Source: Escarpia spicata (Eukaryota; Annelida; Polychaeta; Sabellida; Siboglinidae). From it: a stretch of 64,000 nucleotides of DNA. Each line of letters begins with the position of its first letter. Within the stretch, counting starts at the first letter, position 1. The notes under the pieces were generated by a model, which was not told the DNA's origin, did not search any database, and saw only the letters and a list, made by a program, of their open reading frames with translations. The position numbers and the translations under genes were made by a program. The stretch is from NCBI GenBank assembly GCA_963995525.1, contig OZ023214.1:14270081-14334080 (forward strand), given 5' to 3'. This document shows positions 53,904 through 64,000 of this stretch, one piece after another.

Positions 53904-55174
53904 CTGAAATGATATTTTAATTATGAACACAGCTGACGTCATTCACAAATTTTCTGACCTAAACTGTGATCCAACCTTGTACCTGACCGGATAAGTAAGC
54001 GCTAATTAAACGCTAACAGTAAGATAACGGTTGGTACATTTCCATAAGCATGCTGCATGGGCAAATTGGGCATGGCAGTTCGGTTATGGGCTCAGCATAC
54101 TGTTAGTTTCCCCATCGGGGACGGAGATGAGACTTGGCAAGGCACCAGAAAAATCAGCACTTCGCTGTTGGACAATTTGTAATCCAACACAACATTCTCT
54201 GATGGCACTATGGACTCCTGATGCAGTTTTCCAGAAAGTCCAATATGTTTTATAAGAAAATCCAATACAGTCAGTTGTTATGTTACATTCAAATTTATAT
54301 TGATTTTTTTACCTTGTGCCGTATTTACAAAGGTAAACATCAACAAAGTCACCTTAGGGTGTGAATTCATCAAAGGCCAGAAGTCTCGAGCAGTTCAATT
54401 ACATAATATTACACAGCCTAATTAGCAGACATTCAGAAAACAATGCCACTTGCTTGATTGACCAGAAGGTCCAGTCAGCAGACAGTATCTGATAACAGGC
54501 TCTGGCTATGGCCTACTCCAGCTAATCATTGTCCTCAGACTTAATTAGGGTCAATGACAACATCTTCATGTGTGTTTAATTAGCTGAAGTAAACAAAAAT
54601 GATTTATGAATCACCCTGCTGCAATGTCATTGGTTCTTTATGAAAATTCATAAAGATTTTCAAATTGAGGCTTAACTAATAGCATACGCACCCCACCTCC
54701 CTTATAAGACAAGTGTTCCGTCACTGTGATTTGGACTTACAACCGATGAGAAGTCTAATATCCAAAAACGGTTTGGCCCATTCAACTGTAGTTATACATG
54801 TATTTTCCGTAATTTTGCCTCTAATAAACAATATTAAAATGCACCAGTATTTACACAAACACATAGTCGTAATAAAAAACCCACTTACTGTCGATACTGA
54901 ATTAAAGGTAATTTATTTTATATCGCGTATTTTATTGATTTTATGTTACAATAGTCGTACAATATATTGAAATGTGAATAGTGATATATCCACACGTCTG
55001 AAGTCAACCATAAAGTGGCGCTACCTACCGGAGTTTCCGGTGGAACTAATGACTATACGCAAAAACGGGTGAATTTCTTGTACATTTTGATCGATAAAAG
55101 ACAGTAAAAATGTAATTGTTTGATCACGTCACAAGTATATATGTGTGTAGAATAGGTGTTTTAGATATATGTTG
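53904..55174. other. Non-coding stretch before K1R
   Basis: No gene recognised. 54086-54135 contains a fragment like the end of the TTAA MITE (gggctcagcatactgttagt). The sequence near 55015-55045 (gtggcgctacctaccggagt) weakly resembles the K2/K3 block 'ggtggcgctatgg'. Confidence 0.4.
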
Positions 55175-57075
55175 TTAAAGGGGAAATGATTGAACAACCA
55201 CAGCCCAAACATAAGAACATACCATTTACAGTACAAGTCACCATGATTTGACAAGTACAGCGTCACGGTATATTTAAAATATTTTTTTAAACGTAGCTAC
55301 TATCGGCACAGGGCGCCGCCATCATGCTCCAGGAGCGTGTGGTTGTACATCCGGTTTGATTGGCGAGATGTCTCCCAAAGCTGTATACAGCAATTCGATA
55401 GGCGACGCAGCATAGCTCTCACAAAAACCGACGAAACGCATACAAACACATAAAAACAGAACAATTTATTGCACTGCGTGGCTACTGGATATACTATAAA
55501 TGTTAGTAAGCAACTTTTCACATACTTCCACAGAAGGTTTCCAACAGAAAAAAACAAGTTATAGATGATGAATTTGATGTGTTCGCCGGCGGCAAGATTG
55601 GCAAAAGTCTGCGGTAGTCACTTTCGAACGCCGATTGCAAGCCTAAATACGAAAGTGACGAGCATAAAAAGACATTGAACGTGAAAACATAATTCTTGGT
55701 TAAAGCCACAGGTCCATCTCCAGTCGATTTGTTTACATATAACTATGCACCGATGAAGTAAAATTAAGCGAAATCGACCTAGAAGCTCGACATCATTGCC
55801 TTATTTGGAGGGTGAAGAGGCGCGTAGGAAATGACAAGCCGAAACCAGCTTGTTGTTGCCAAGGTGACTCTGCACTCACGAGTTCCGTCAGATATCATTA
55901 CGACCACTATATAGTCCCGCAGCTCTAGTTCGAAGTCTGCATATATACAAATATGACGTATTCAAAATTGAAATGTAATAAGAAATGTGAATGTGATAAA
56001 GTACAAATACGTGTGAATACTATGATATAATTGGGAATAATGAGTGCTTGTAATCCGCCGATTTAGTTTACAGCAATTTGTGCCGGCGTGTTGCTACGTC
56101 GGAATACCGCAACGTCTACATCTACGAGTCTATGTTATCGACTAAGTTGCTGGTGGGGAAATAAGGGGAAAATAACCGTCAAAATAATTACAAAATAAAT
56201 ATCAGCTACCGTAGCCAGTATAACGTTTTGCGAAATAATGTCGTCATATATTAGCCACAGTCCGAACCAAGCCCTGTCGATCATGTATTGTAGGCATTGC
56301 CATTGGAATTATTAAATAAGTGACATTACAAGTATTTAAATCCTTACAAATATGTGTTTACGAAACAGTCAATAGCATACAACAAAACACTATAGTCATA
56401 TCTGATATAATTAGTTATTGGCATAGTAAGTAGGTTCACATCAGTCAAGTAAAGTTAATCACCATGTAGGCCTAATACTAATTTATGTATCTCAAATATT
56501 GGCTTGTAACAATGGACCCCGAATTGATGCTCCAGCTTTGAGGCAACAGTTTAACAAGCATGCTATCATACCAAGTTTTTTTTCTGATATAGATTGCATG
56601 ACTGCAAAAACCAATGTATGCTTTTAATAACAAGGACATTGTATTTAATTTATTGACTTTTGAATGTAAGCCTAACAAGGAAAAAAGGAAATAACGTCAC
56701 AGGAAAAAGCCACAAAGATTAATAAATATATATTTTGTATTTACAAAGTTCAAATGTTAAACACATTTGAGCGCACATGCATTTTAATCATGAAAATTAA
56801 AGATAACACACATATCCAATAAAAAGAAAACATTGAAAAAGTCATTTGTAAATCGCACTCGTGCTCCAATTTTAATGACTATTTGCAAGCTTTGAAGAAT
56901 CCAGCTAAGGTTTTAGCACGCGAGATGACATTGTCCCTCATCGTAATACAAATGTCACTTGTAGTGCTGCCACGCCATCGACTTGTAGTGTCAAAACATA
57001 AAGGAAGCCGGTGGTCATGTCGCCACTGCGACACTTTGTCGATGCAGTCGTTAATACAGACAATAGTGTTTTCCA

Positions 57076-59315
57076 TTGAACATTCATCATGTCCATGGGT
57101 ATGCAAAGTTGCCATTGCAGTCCAGCACGCTTTCTCCGACTGACCCTGACCATGGCAGTTCTGTCACTGTAGACGACCCTTCGGATGTCCCAGTCTCATT
57201 ATCGCCATCTTCAGACGATTCTGTCTGCAACAGTGAGAAGAGAAACATTGAAGCGAGTGATGCAGAATATGTTGTAGCAGGTGACAGCGATATCACTAAT
57301 GATGACTCAAGCGGTTCTTACACTAATGGGAAAGAGAGAAAGTTTGCCATTTGTGAGAAAAACATAATTTTACTTTTCTGCACCTGCTAAAACACCAAAC
57401 TGCAATAAACCACTTAGACTATCATCACAGTGACTGGATTTGCAGTGGTTGTGACCACAGAATGTGTTGATGGCCACTCGTTCATGTGGAACTCGCAACC
57501 CAAGATTGGTAACATTTATGAGAGTAACTTGTTGACACCAAGCGTCCTCTTCCTGACTGGACATTCATTCACTGTGTACAATTTAGTCAACCTAATGAAC
57601 CTATGCGCCTTGTCACCCGCCAGTGCTACAGCATACGGGGGGCATACATACTGCCAGAGATAGAGGACATGTGGACATGCCATTCAGAGGCCATCATGTC
57701 AGCTCTGGTCAGACAAAGCGTGATCGCATCAGGCGATGCAAGATATGACAATCCAGGACACAACTCTACATTTGGCATTTACTTCATCATGGACACTGGC
57801 AGCAAACTCATCATTGCTCAAGAAACTTTTCGGGTCACAGAGGTCAAGAACAGTTACTGGATGGAAGTGGAGGGCTTGAAACGCTGCTTAGACAACCTGA
57901 CTGACCATGGGGTGAAGATTACCAATCTTGCCACTGACAGACATCCCAGCATTAGAAAGACTTTGTTAGAGGACTACCACGAAACAAAGGTTGTTGTCTG
58001 CCAAGAAAGTTGAAGTTGTCCCTTCGATAGGCGCAATTGCCAACCACCTGTGGTATTGCGCATCAGCTTGTGATGGTGATCCCCGCTTGATGAAGGAGAT
58101 GTGGATCTCGCTCCTCCATCACATCAGGAATTCCCATTCATGGACAGCGGGTGCAGAGTTGTACCGGTAGTGCAATCATGCAACGTATACACAACAAGCA
58201 GTAAAAACAACACCATGGCTCACTGAAAGTACAGAAGCCTTCACTGTCCAGAAGGCTATACTGGACTGCCACCTACTGTATGATATAGAGAGCGTTACGA
58301 AGTGCGTTAACACTGGTGAACTGAAGAGCTTACATGCCCTCTTCCTCAAGTATGCACCCAACTTCAGTCGTCAAGGCATCATAGCCCGACTCCACTTGGC
58401 CACCATTGACCAAAACACAAATACAAGGTAAGGCTTGTGATATCATTCATCAATAGTGTTTACATTTGATGTTACAAAATAATGTATCAGTTGCTTGACA
58501 AAGCTGCACACTTTAGAAATCCAGCAGTGCATTAGGAAATAAACTGAAATGGCTGAAAATCCCTGCCTGTACTCAATAGCAAAACAATGTTAGGAATACA
58601 GTTTCGAAAATACAATCTCACTGCGCAAGAGTATGCATGCAAACAACAGATAAAATAAGTATAATTGAGGACATCTGTTTACTGTTACTTGAATTGTTTA
58701 ATTATATATAAATCGAATTGGAATGGTATGCTGTGGAATTGCTTATTGAAATATAAACTTATGCATATATAATATAATAAATATAAACATCATTATATAT
58801 AAATTATATATATATGATTCAATAATAAATATTTGAATGTATTGTGGAATTCCTTGGAAGTTGAAATTGAAAATGATGGCAGAATTAGGAACCGATTAAA
58901 AAATGACATTAGCCGTTTGATTTCAAGAGAGAGAGCATACAAGCAAGCTGTTTGGTTTACTGTGTGCATGTTACAGCTATAGCCAGCTATTCTTCAGATA
59001 TTTCTATTGTTATACTGATTTTATATTTATCATTTGTTCAATCAGCGGGAAATGGTGAAAACAGCAGAAAACAAGCTACGGTATCAGCTGCAGTATTCAA
59101 AGTCTGCTGAGTATGTAGTGAAGAAAGTGATGGCGTCAAAGGACTACAGCTTCCGAGGAGAAATTCTAGAGGGCATTGCAGCTAGATGCACGAGTGGCCC
59201 AAAGCTGTGGAGTATGCTCCAAGTTGCGACATCGAGTAAGGAGGTAACTCTAGCATGCAGGCATCGAAAAACCAGCAAAAGAGGAGGCTGTGGCAAAGCA
59301 AAGAACCCGCTTTAA
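57076..59315 (+). pseudogene. Kolobok transposase, K1R, frameshifted
   Basis: Same block order as in K1L: leader (SSTLSPTDPDHGSS; AEYVVAGDSDITNDDSSGSY); KFAICEKNIILLFCTC; TVTGFAVVVTTECVDGHSFM; LTGHSFTVYNLVNLMNLCAL; GDARYDNPGHNSTFGIYFIM (first Asp); EVEGLKRCLDNLTDHGVKIT; ATDRHPSIRKTL (second Asp); IGAIANHLWYCASACDGDPR; NTGELKSLHALFLKYAPNF. A GTAAGG donor follows near 58430, then an exon from 59046: MVKTAENKLRYQLQYSKSAE, then YVVKKVMASKDYSFRGEILE. Frameshifts near 57390, 57640 and 58010 break it, but this copy is less damaged than K1L. Confidence 0.88.
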
Positions 59316-59810
59316 GGAAAAGTAGTTGTATCCGTATCAATTCAGTTTAGTGCCACCAAATTGATACGACATCCAATTTCAAATGACAATGGATTTCTAT
59401 GCTTAAATAACATTGTTTGAACATCACTGGCAGAAATAGAGAAACGTTTTAGGCAAAATGTATTCTCACTACTGTATAGGACCTCCTAAAGTAAGGAACA
59501 TCCACTTGAAAGCGTGTATCCTACTTGTGGTATGCAATGTGTTTTATTAGACACTATTCGATGTAGGGAACTTTGGGTATACGTAGTTTACTGGAATAGT
59601 TTAACCAAGTCCAAATATGTTACTTATAGTGAGTTTTTTGGCAACAGACCACCATTTCTCAAACATCACAATGTGTGCTACAAAGTAATGAAGCAGCAAA
59701 GGATTCAGCTATACGTTTTTTATATTCATACTTCATTGTTAGTATTACATTTGACATTATCACAAAACAACATATCAAAAAGTACTTAATAATAAAAAGA
59801 ACACTTATAT

Positions 59811-59881
59811 AATAAGATAACTTCTATTGCGCCTCTGAGCTTGGTTTCCAAGGATTTAGGCGCAATAGAAGTTATCTTATT
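59811..59881. repeat. Perfect 24-bp hairpin in a LINE tail
   Basis: Arms 59811-59834 and 59858-59881 are exact inverted copies (AATAAGATAACTTCTATTGC GCCT) around a 23-nt loop, followed by (ATT)n. It is absent at the matching place in K1L, so it was inserted into or formed in K1R. 59828-59861 equals the reverse complement of 61310-61343, the 3' end of the neighbouring LINE. Confidence 0.85.
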
Positions 59882-60518
59882 ATTATTATTATTATTATAT
59901 AGTGCCATAAATCTAAATGAATCCATTTGGAGGCACTTGATAGATTTTGAAACTAGTACTACAAGCTTTGATTCTGTATCTTGAATAATAAGTACTTGTT
60001 TTCTTGACAGATGCCCCTAGTGGAACTGTAATGGAATATTTGGTATGTATTAATTTTTTTATCACAATATTTGATCATAATGATGGCCCATATCATCAAT
60101 AAACGTGTTACTTATTGATGTACTATATGTGCATAGGACTGGCACAGACCCAAATTGTAATGCAGTTAGATTAAAATGTGTCACAGTGTGAAGTGAATCA
60201 ACTGAAAGAAACATTGAAAACTGGTGTGTGAATTTGACTAATGCAATGGCACAGTCTGCCATATAGTCTTATTTATTTGTGAATTGTTTCTCCATAAGAA
60301 TAAACTGTTGACATATTTCATGTTGGCTTCAGTATTACAAATCGAATTATGAACAGGGACATGCAAGACACTTCAGATCACATTGTTGTTGCCAAAAATG
60401 GGATAAGAAGGCACCGAGTAATTCATTCTACCTTTTGGTCAATCTAATCTTACTTGTCCAGAGTTTTTATTTTCACTGTACACTCACCTGTATAGTGCAA
60501 TGTCCATAGGTGAAATTT

Positions 60519-60645
60519 TCATGAACCCCATTCGCTTCTGGATACAATGCAGGCTGGTATAACACGTCCGTTGCCTTTTCCAAGTCTCTCCCTTGACCAC
60601 AACGTGAAGTGACGTTATGCGGCTAATCGAATCAATCGATATGTT
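60519..60645 (-). pseudogene. Ballast-like domain, exon 2, K1R
   Basis: Minus strand after gaactttcAG: TYRLIRLAA, stop, RHFTLWSRERLGKGNRRVIP, then ACIVSRSEWGS. It is the counterpart of 39592-39718, with a TAA replacing the conserved Tyr. Otherwise nearly identical to K1L. Confidence 0.75.
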
Positions 60646-61157
60646 CTGAAAGTTCATGTATTTGCATTAGTTGATAATAAACAACCGTTATCTTCTAATT
60701 ATTGTTATACTGGCAAAACTTTGTTTTATCAATATCGCATCATGAATTCAGTGAATTGGTTCATTTGTTTGTGAAGGGCTGTAATAATTATGATTGTAAG
60801 ACTACATTTCATGATGTGGTCTTGATAACATACACACATAATATATATATAACATTTTTATTATATTAAAAACTCCTGTCTACATTTTTATATAAATTAA
60901 GCAAGTTGCTTGAACACTTTTAAATAGAAAAATTAAACAACTGTATAAAAAGGATGCACACGTCCTGTCAAGAATAAAGCAAGTTGATTAAGAAAATGGT
61001 CAAAAATGGTTTGATGAAAATCATAGACATAGTATTTTACGAAGATAGAATGAACCTGAACATTTGAGGTGGGAACAAGTATAATTGCTCTATTTAAGTT
61101 TGAAATAGTTATTGCTAGAATAATTATTCGATACCTGTTGAACTGCGTAGTACTTAC

Positions 61158-61309
61158 CTACTAGCTATTGGTCGAATCAACGTGTCTGCACGCAAATCAT
61201 ACAATGACAACAGACCGACTTCCAAGTTCCAACACCGCCCTGTTGGTGCAAACCGTTTCGAAGTCGTCACACATACTCATAGTCGGTAATGCAGGCATCT
61301 GCAAGGTCT
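61158..61309 (-). pseudogene. Ballast-like domain, exon 1 remnant, K1R
   Basis: Minus strand: ADACITDYE, then after a frame change DDFETVCTNRAVLELGSRSV, donor GTAAGT at 61157. The WCxCGxC part lies beyond the truncation point at 61309. It lacks a 12-bp stretch present in K1L (RFSV before ITDYE), so K1R here is closer to the domain consensus. Confidence 0.75.
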
Positions 61310-62472
61310 GCCTAAATCCTTGGAAACCAAGCTCAGAGGCGCATCAAAACAAAAGGGTTGGTCAATCTCAAAATCCATAAGTAGTTTTCCAGTTGTCAAC
61401 AGTCAAGGCGCTAGGGAGCTACGCTGGATAAGCAAGGTTGTAAAGATACGTTTTTAAATGACGACGGTTTTGTAATATTTTCAACTGATCTAACACTAAG
61501 AGGAAGCATATTCCAAAGAGTTGGTGCAGCAACAGAAAAAGCCCTAGTTCCAATGTTAGTGTTGACTCTAGGAACAAAAAGTAGGTCAGAACTAGATGAT
61601 CAAAGCTGGATAGATTTTCTTACAGGAGTAAGCAATAAATGCAAATAAGATGGTTGCTTATTGGACAGTGCCTGGTATGTAATGGTACAGATCTTAAATA
61701 TTATACGATATCGTACAGGAAGCCAATGCAAAGACTTCAAAAGTGGCACAGAGCGAGAAAAACGAGGAGATCTTGTAACTACTCTTGCTAGACAATTTTT
61801 GACACACTGAAGTTTTGTGATATCCTTGCTAGCGATATTAGAAAGGAGGGAATTGCAATAGTCAAGTCTGCTGCTAACAAGCGCTGTTGCAGTAGTCTTA
61901 GCAACAGAAAATGACATATACCGGCGAATACGGCGAAGATCACGAATATGATAAAAACAGCAGCGACATGTTTGAGATATATGTTGTCGGAAATTGAAGT
62001 TACTATCAAAGATCACTCCTAGATTCCGCACCGAGGTTGCTGGCGTGATATACCGATTCAAAATACGCGTAGGGAAAAAACCATCCAGTTTACAACGCTG
62101 CATTGGAGTACCAATAATGATCAATTCAGTTTTATTTGCATTTAATTTCAACTTGCTGTCAGTCATCCAATGGAAGATATCTTGAAGGCAATCACTAAGT
62201 TGGTTAAGGGAGCGATTTGTATCCGGGGTAGCCAATGAAATGTAGATCTGAGTATCATCAGCATAAAGATGATGATCTAAGTTATGTCTTTGTATAACAA
62301 AGCTTAGTGGCGTGATGTAAAGAGTAAAAAGCAAAGGCCCAAGAACATAACCATGGGGAACACCAAATAAAGCCGGCAGTGCAGCTGAAAAGCAGTTCTC
62401 AATCTTTATAGTTTGGTATCTATCAGTTAGATACAAAGAAAACCAGCTTAGAGCTGTGCCAGATATGCCGTA
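61310..62472 (-). mobile_element. L2/Crack-like LINE, truncated
   Basis: The minus strand from 62472 (YGISGTALSWFSLYLTDRYQ) reads RT blocks FGVPHGYVLGPLLFTLYITP and HHLYADDTQIYISLATPDTN, then LKSLHWLPVRYRIIFKICTI, to about 61600, followed by a 3' UTR ending in 'gagcttggtttccaaggatt' and tagg at 61310. QG of the usual GVPQGS is HG. The coding part is open for 297 codons, but the first seven codons are K3 sequence. It lacks the terminal (TTA)n, so its 3' junction with K1R is not a normal insertion end. Confidence 0.85.
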
Positions 62473-62512
62473 TGATCGCTCGGGCCGGGACACGTCACTT
62501 GTCTTACACTTA
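62473..62512 (-). mobile_element. K3, third piece
   Basis: 'gatcgctcgggccgggacac' and 'gtcacttgtcttaca' match K2 inverted at about 24437-24402, directly beyond the point where K3 piece two stopped. Only about 40 bp remains before the next LINE. Confidence 0.7.
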
Positions 62513-64000
62513 CAGGTTAATGGGCTGATTTAAGCCATTGGCCTTTGTTGGTGCCCATATCCTAGTCTGGCCTTAAACTGTGTGACGGTCTTGGCATCTA
62601 CCACATGTTGTGGGAGCCTGTTCCACTGATCCACGGCTCTAAATGATAAGTAATTCTGTCAGACCAGCACGGCGGCAGTCTTGTTCTTTGCTTGAAAAGC
62701 ATTCTCGTGTGTCCTCGTGTTGCTGTACTGTCCCTCTCCTGGAAGAAGTGACGAGCTTCAACTTTGTCGATTCCGTTAAGTATTTTGTACGTTTCAATAA
62801 GGTCGCCTCTCTGACGTCGGTAATACAATGAGTATAGTTGCAGTTGTTGTAATCGTTGTTCGTGTGTGAGCTTTGCTATGCTGGTGACCAGCTTGGTTGC
62901 TCTTCGCTGTACCTTTTTGAGGATGTCAATGTCCTTTGCCAGATATGGGCACCATGCTTGTATACAAAATTCGAGGTGTGGACGGACATATGCCCGGTAG
63001 AGTGTCACAAATGATTTCTTGGTCATGTGCCTAAAACTTCTCTTTACCATGCCAATAGCTTGCATGGCTTTCTTTGCTGCTTTCTGGCATTGCACAGTCG
63101 GTTTTAGGTTGGTTGTCACCCACACCCCAATGTCCTATTCTTCGTTTGTTGTCTCGAGGTTCACTGTGGCTCCAGTCTTGTGTGTCATACTGTACGTTTT
63201 GTGTGGCGATTTCCCCACTTTCATTAACTTGCATTTCTCGGGGTTGAATTGTAGCAACCATTCTTTACTCCAATCTTCAAGGGTGTCAATGTCAGTTTGC
63301 AGTTGGTCTTGGTCTTGGTCTTCCTGGTTACGGATTGTTGCGTATAGCTTCGTGTCATCGGCAAACATCTTAATGCTGCAGTGGACCAGGTCTGGGATGT
63401 CATTCACGTAGAGGATAAAAAGAAGCGTTCCTATGACAGATCCCTGGGGAACTCCACTGATGACGGGGGCCCACTCTGACTTATATCCGTTGATTACCAC
63501 TTGCTGAGTTCTATTAGTCAGGAAAGTTTTCAGCCATCGAACCATTTTTCCTCGGATGCCGTAGGCTTCTAGCTTCTTTACCAGTCTGCAGTGAGGAACT
63601 GTGTCGAACACTTCGTCCAGACCGTATCCTTCGTCCAGTGTTCATGTCCATGCCTCAAAGGTTTCTAGTAAGTTGGTCGAACAGGACTTGCCTTCCAGAA
63701 ACCCATGCTGGTTATCGTTGATGATGCTGTGTTCGTTGAGAAACTTGATCATGCTCTCTCTGACGATTGCTTCCAGAATCTTGCAGGGTATGGATGTTAG
63801 GCTGATTGGACGGTAGTTTCCTGCCTTCTCTTTAGACCCCTTCTTGAAAATTTGTGTGACTAGGGCTTGTTTCCAGTCTGTAGGGATTAGTGTCTAATGA
63901 TTGGCGAAATATCCAGTACATCGGCTTTGCAAGGGTTTTGCTGTACTCTTTCAGTACCCACGGGTGCAACCCGTGTGGGCCTGGCGCCTTGTTGGGATGG
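62513..64000 (-). pseudogene. CR1/jockey-type LINE reverse transcriptase, runs off the window
   Basis: Minus-strand blocks from the window edge: HPNKAPGPHGLHPWVLKEYS (RT block 1) near 63990; then, after frame breaks, FDTVPHCRLVKKLEAYGIRG; GVPQGSVIGTLLFILYVNDI; FADDTKLYATIRNQEDQDQD; the next frame VWVTTNLKPTVQCQKAAKKA; LYRAYVRPHLEFCIQAWCPY; and LYSLYYRRQRGDLIETYKIL near 62790. A stop and frameshift at about 63135 and more near 63600-63890 inactivate it. It is related to, but distinct from, the LINE at 45415-46815. Its 3' end (about 62513) abuts K3. Confidence 0.9.

Larger units (their letters stand above)
55179..61309. mobile_element. K1R: truncated, inverted copy of the K1 Kolobok family
   Basis: Starts after TTAA (55175-55178) with AGGGGAAATGATTGAAC and aligns, inverted, with K1L from 45198 back to about 33825. 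The last 890 bp or so (the outer TIR of the ballast side) is missing; sequence switches to a LINE at 61310. It holds the undisturbed site into which the gypsy element inserted in K1L, so K1L and K1R are separate copies. Confidence 0.9.

Overview
This is a transposon-crowded piece of an invertebrate animal genome. The gene at 1.4-6.8 kb is an innexin, the gap-junction family of protostomes and cnidarians. The introns, long microsatellites and CR1, Kolobok, Tigger and Ty3/gypsy elements fit a marine lophotrochozoan such as a mollusc, brachiopod or annelid. The species cannot be named from this sequence.

Host genes. Only two host genes are supported. The innexin lies on the + strand. It has two tandem alternative first coding exons (1376-1585 and 3261-3470), each ending in a phase-0 donor that fits the single large second exon (5787-6845). 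A gamma-glutamylaminecyclotransferase-like gene lies on the - strand, with exon 1 at 31489-31668 and exon 2 at 25612-25935. Its 5.5 kb intron holds a dead Tc1 transposon, a 1.5 kb palindrome with tRNA-like sequences, a GC-rich minisatellite and a TTAA-flanked MITE.

Mobile DNA, left half. A Tigger/pogo transposon (about 8.7-19.6 kb) contains two CR1 LINE copies in inverted orientation. Its transposase reading frame holds a 1.9 kb array of 30-bp repeats encoding PPLPATPDAA. Next to it is a complete TTAA-flanked Kolobok-type transposon, K2 (19828-25066). K2 has a THAP/Kolobok transposase gene on + and a convergent gene on - encoding a domain like the zinc-binding cytoplasmic 'ballast' domain of P2X7 receptors.

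Mobile DNA, right half (32.6-64 kb). This is a nested series of insertions. A K2-type element, K3, is split into pieces at 32644-32872, 50546-51150 and 62473-62512. A CR1 sits in the first gap of K3, a second LINE in the CR1 5' region, a second Kolobok family element (K1L, 32940-45198) in that LINE's 3' end, and a young Ty3/gypsy-like element (33893-38909) in K1L. The gypsy-like element has identical 181-bp LTRs and one intact 1459-codon ORF. A truncated inverted copy of the second Kolobok family (K1R, 55179-61309) and two more LINEs lie between or beyond the K3 pieces. K1L and K1R also carry the ballast-like gene convergent with the transposase, so this gene pairing recurs in two diverged transposon families.

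All readings were made by eye. Intron boundaries, element ends and copy comparisons come from aligning repeats within the window.
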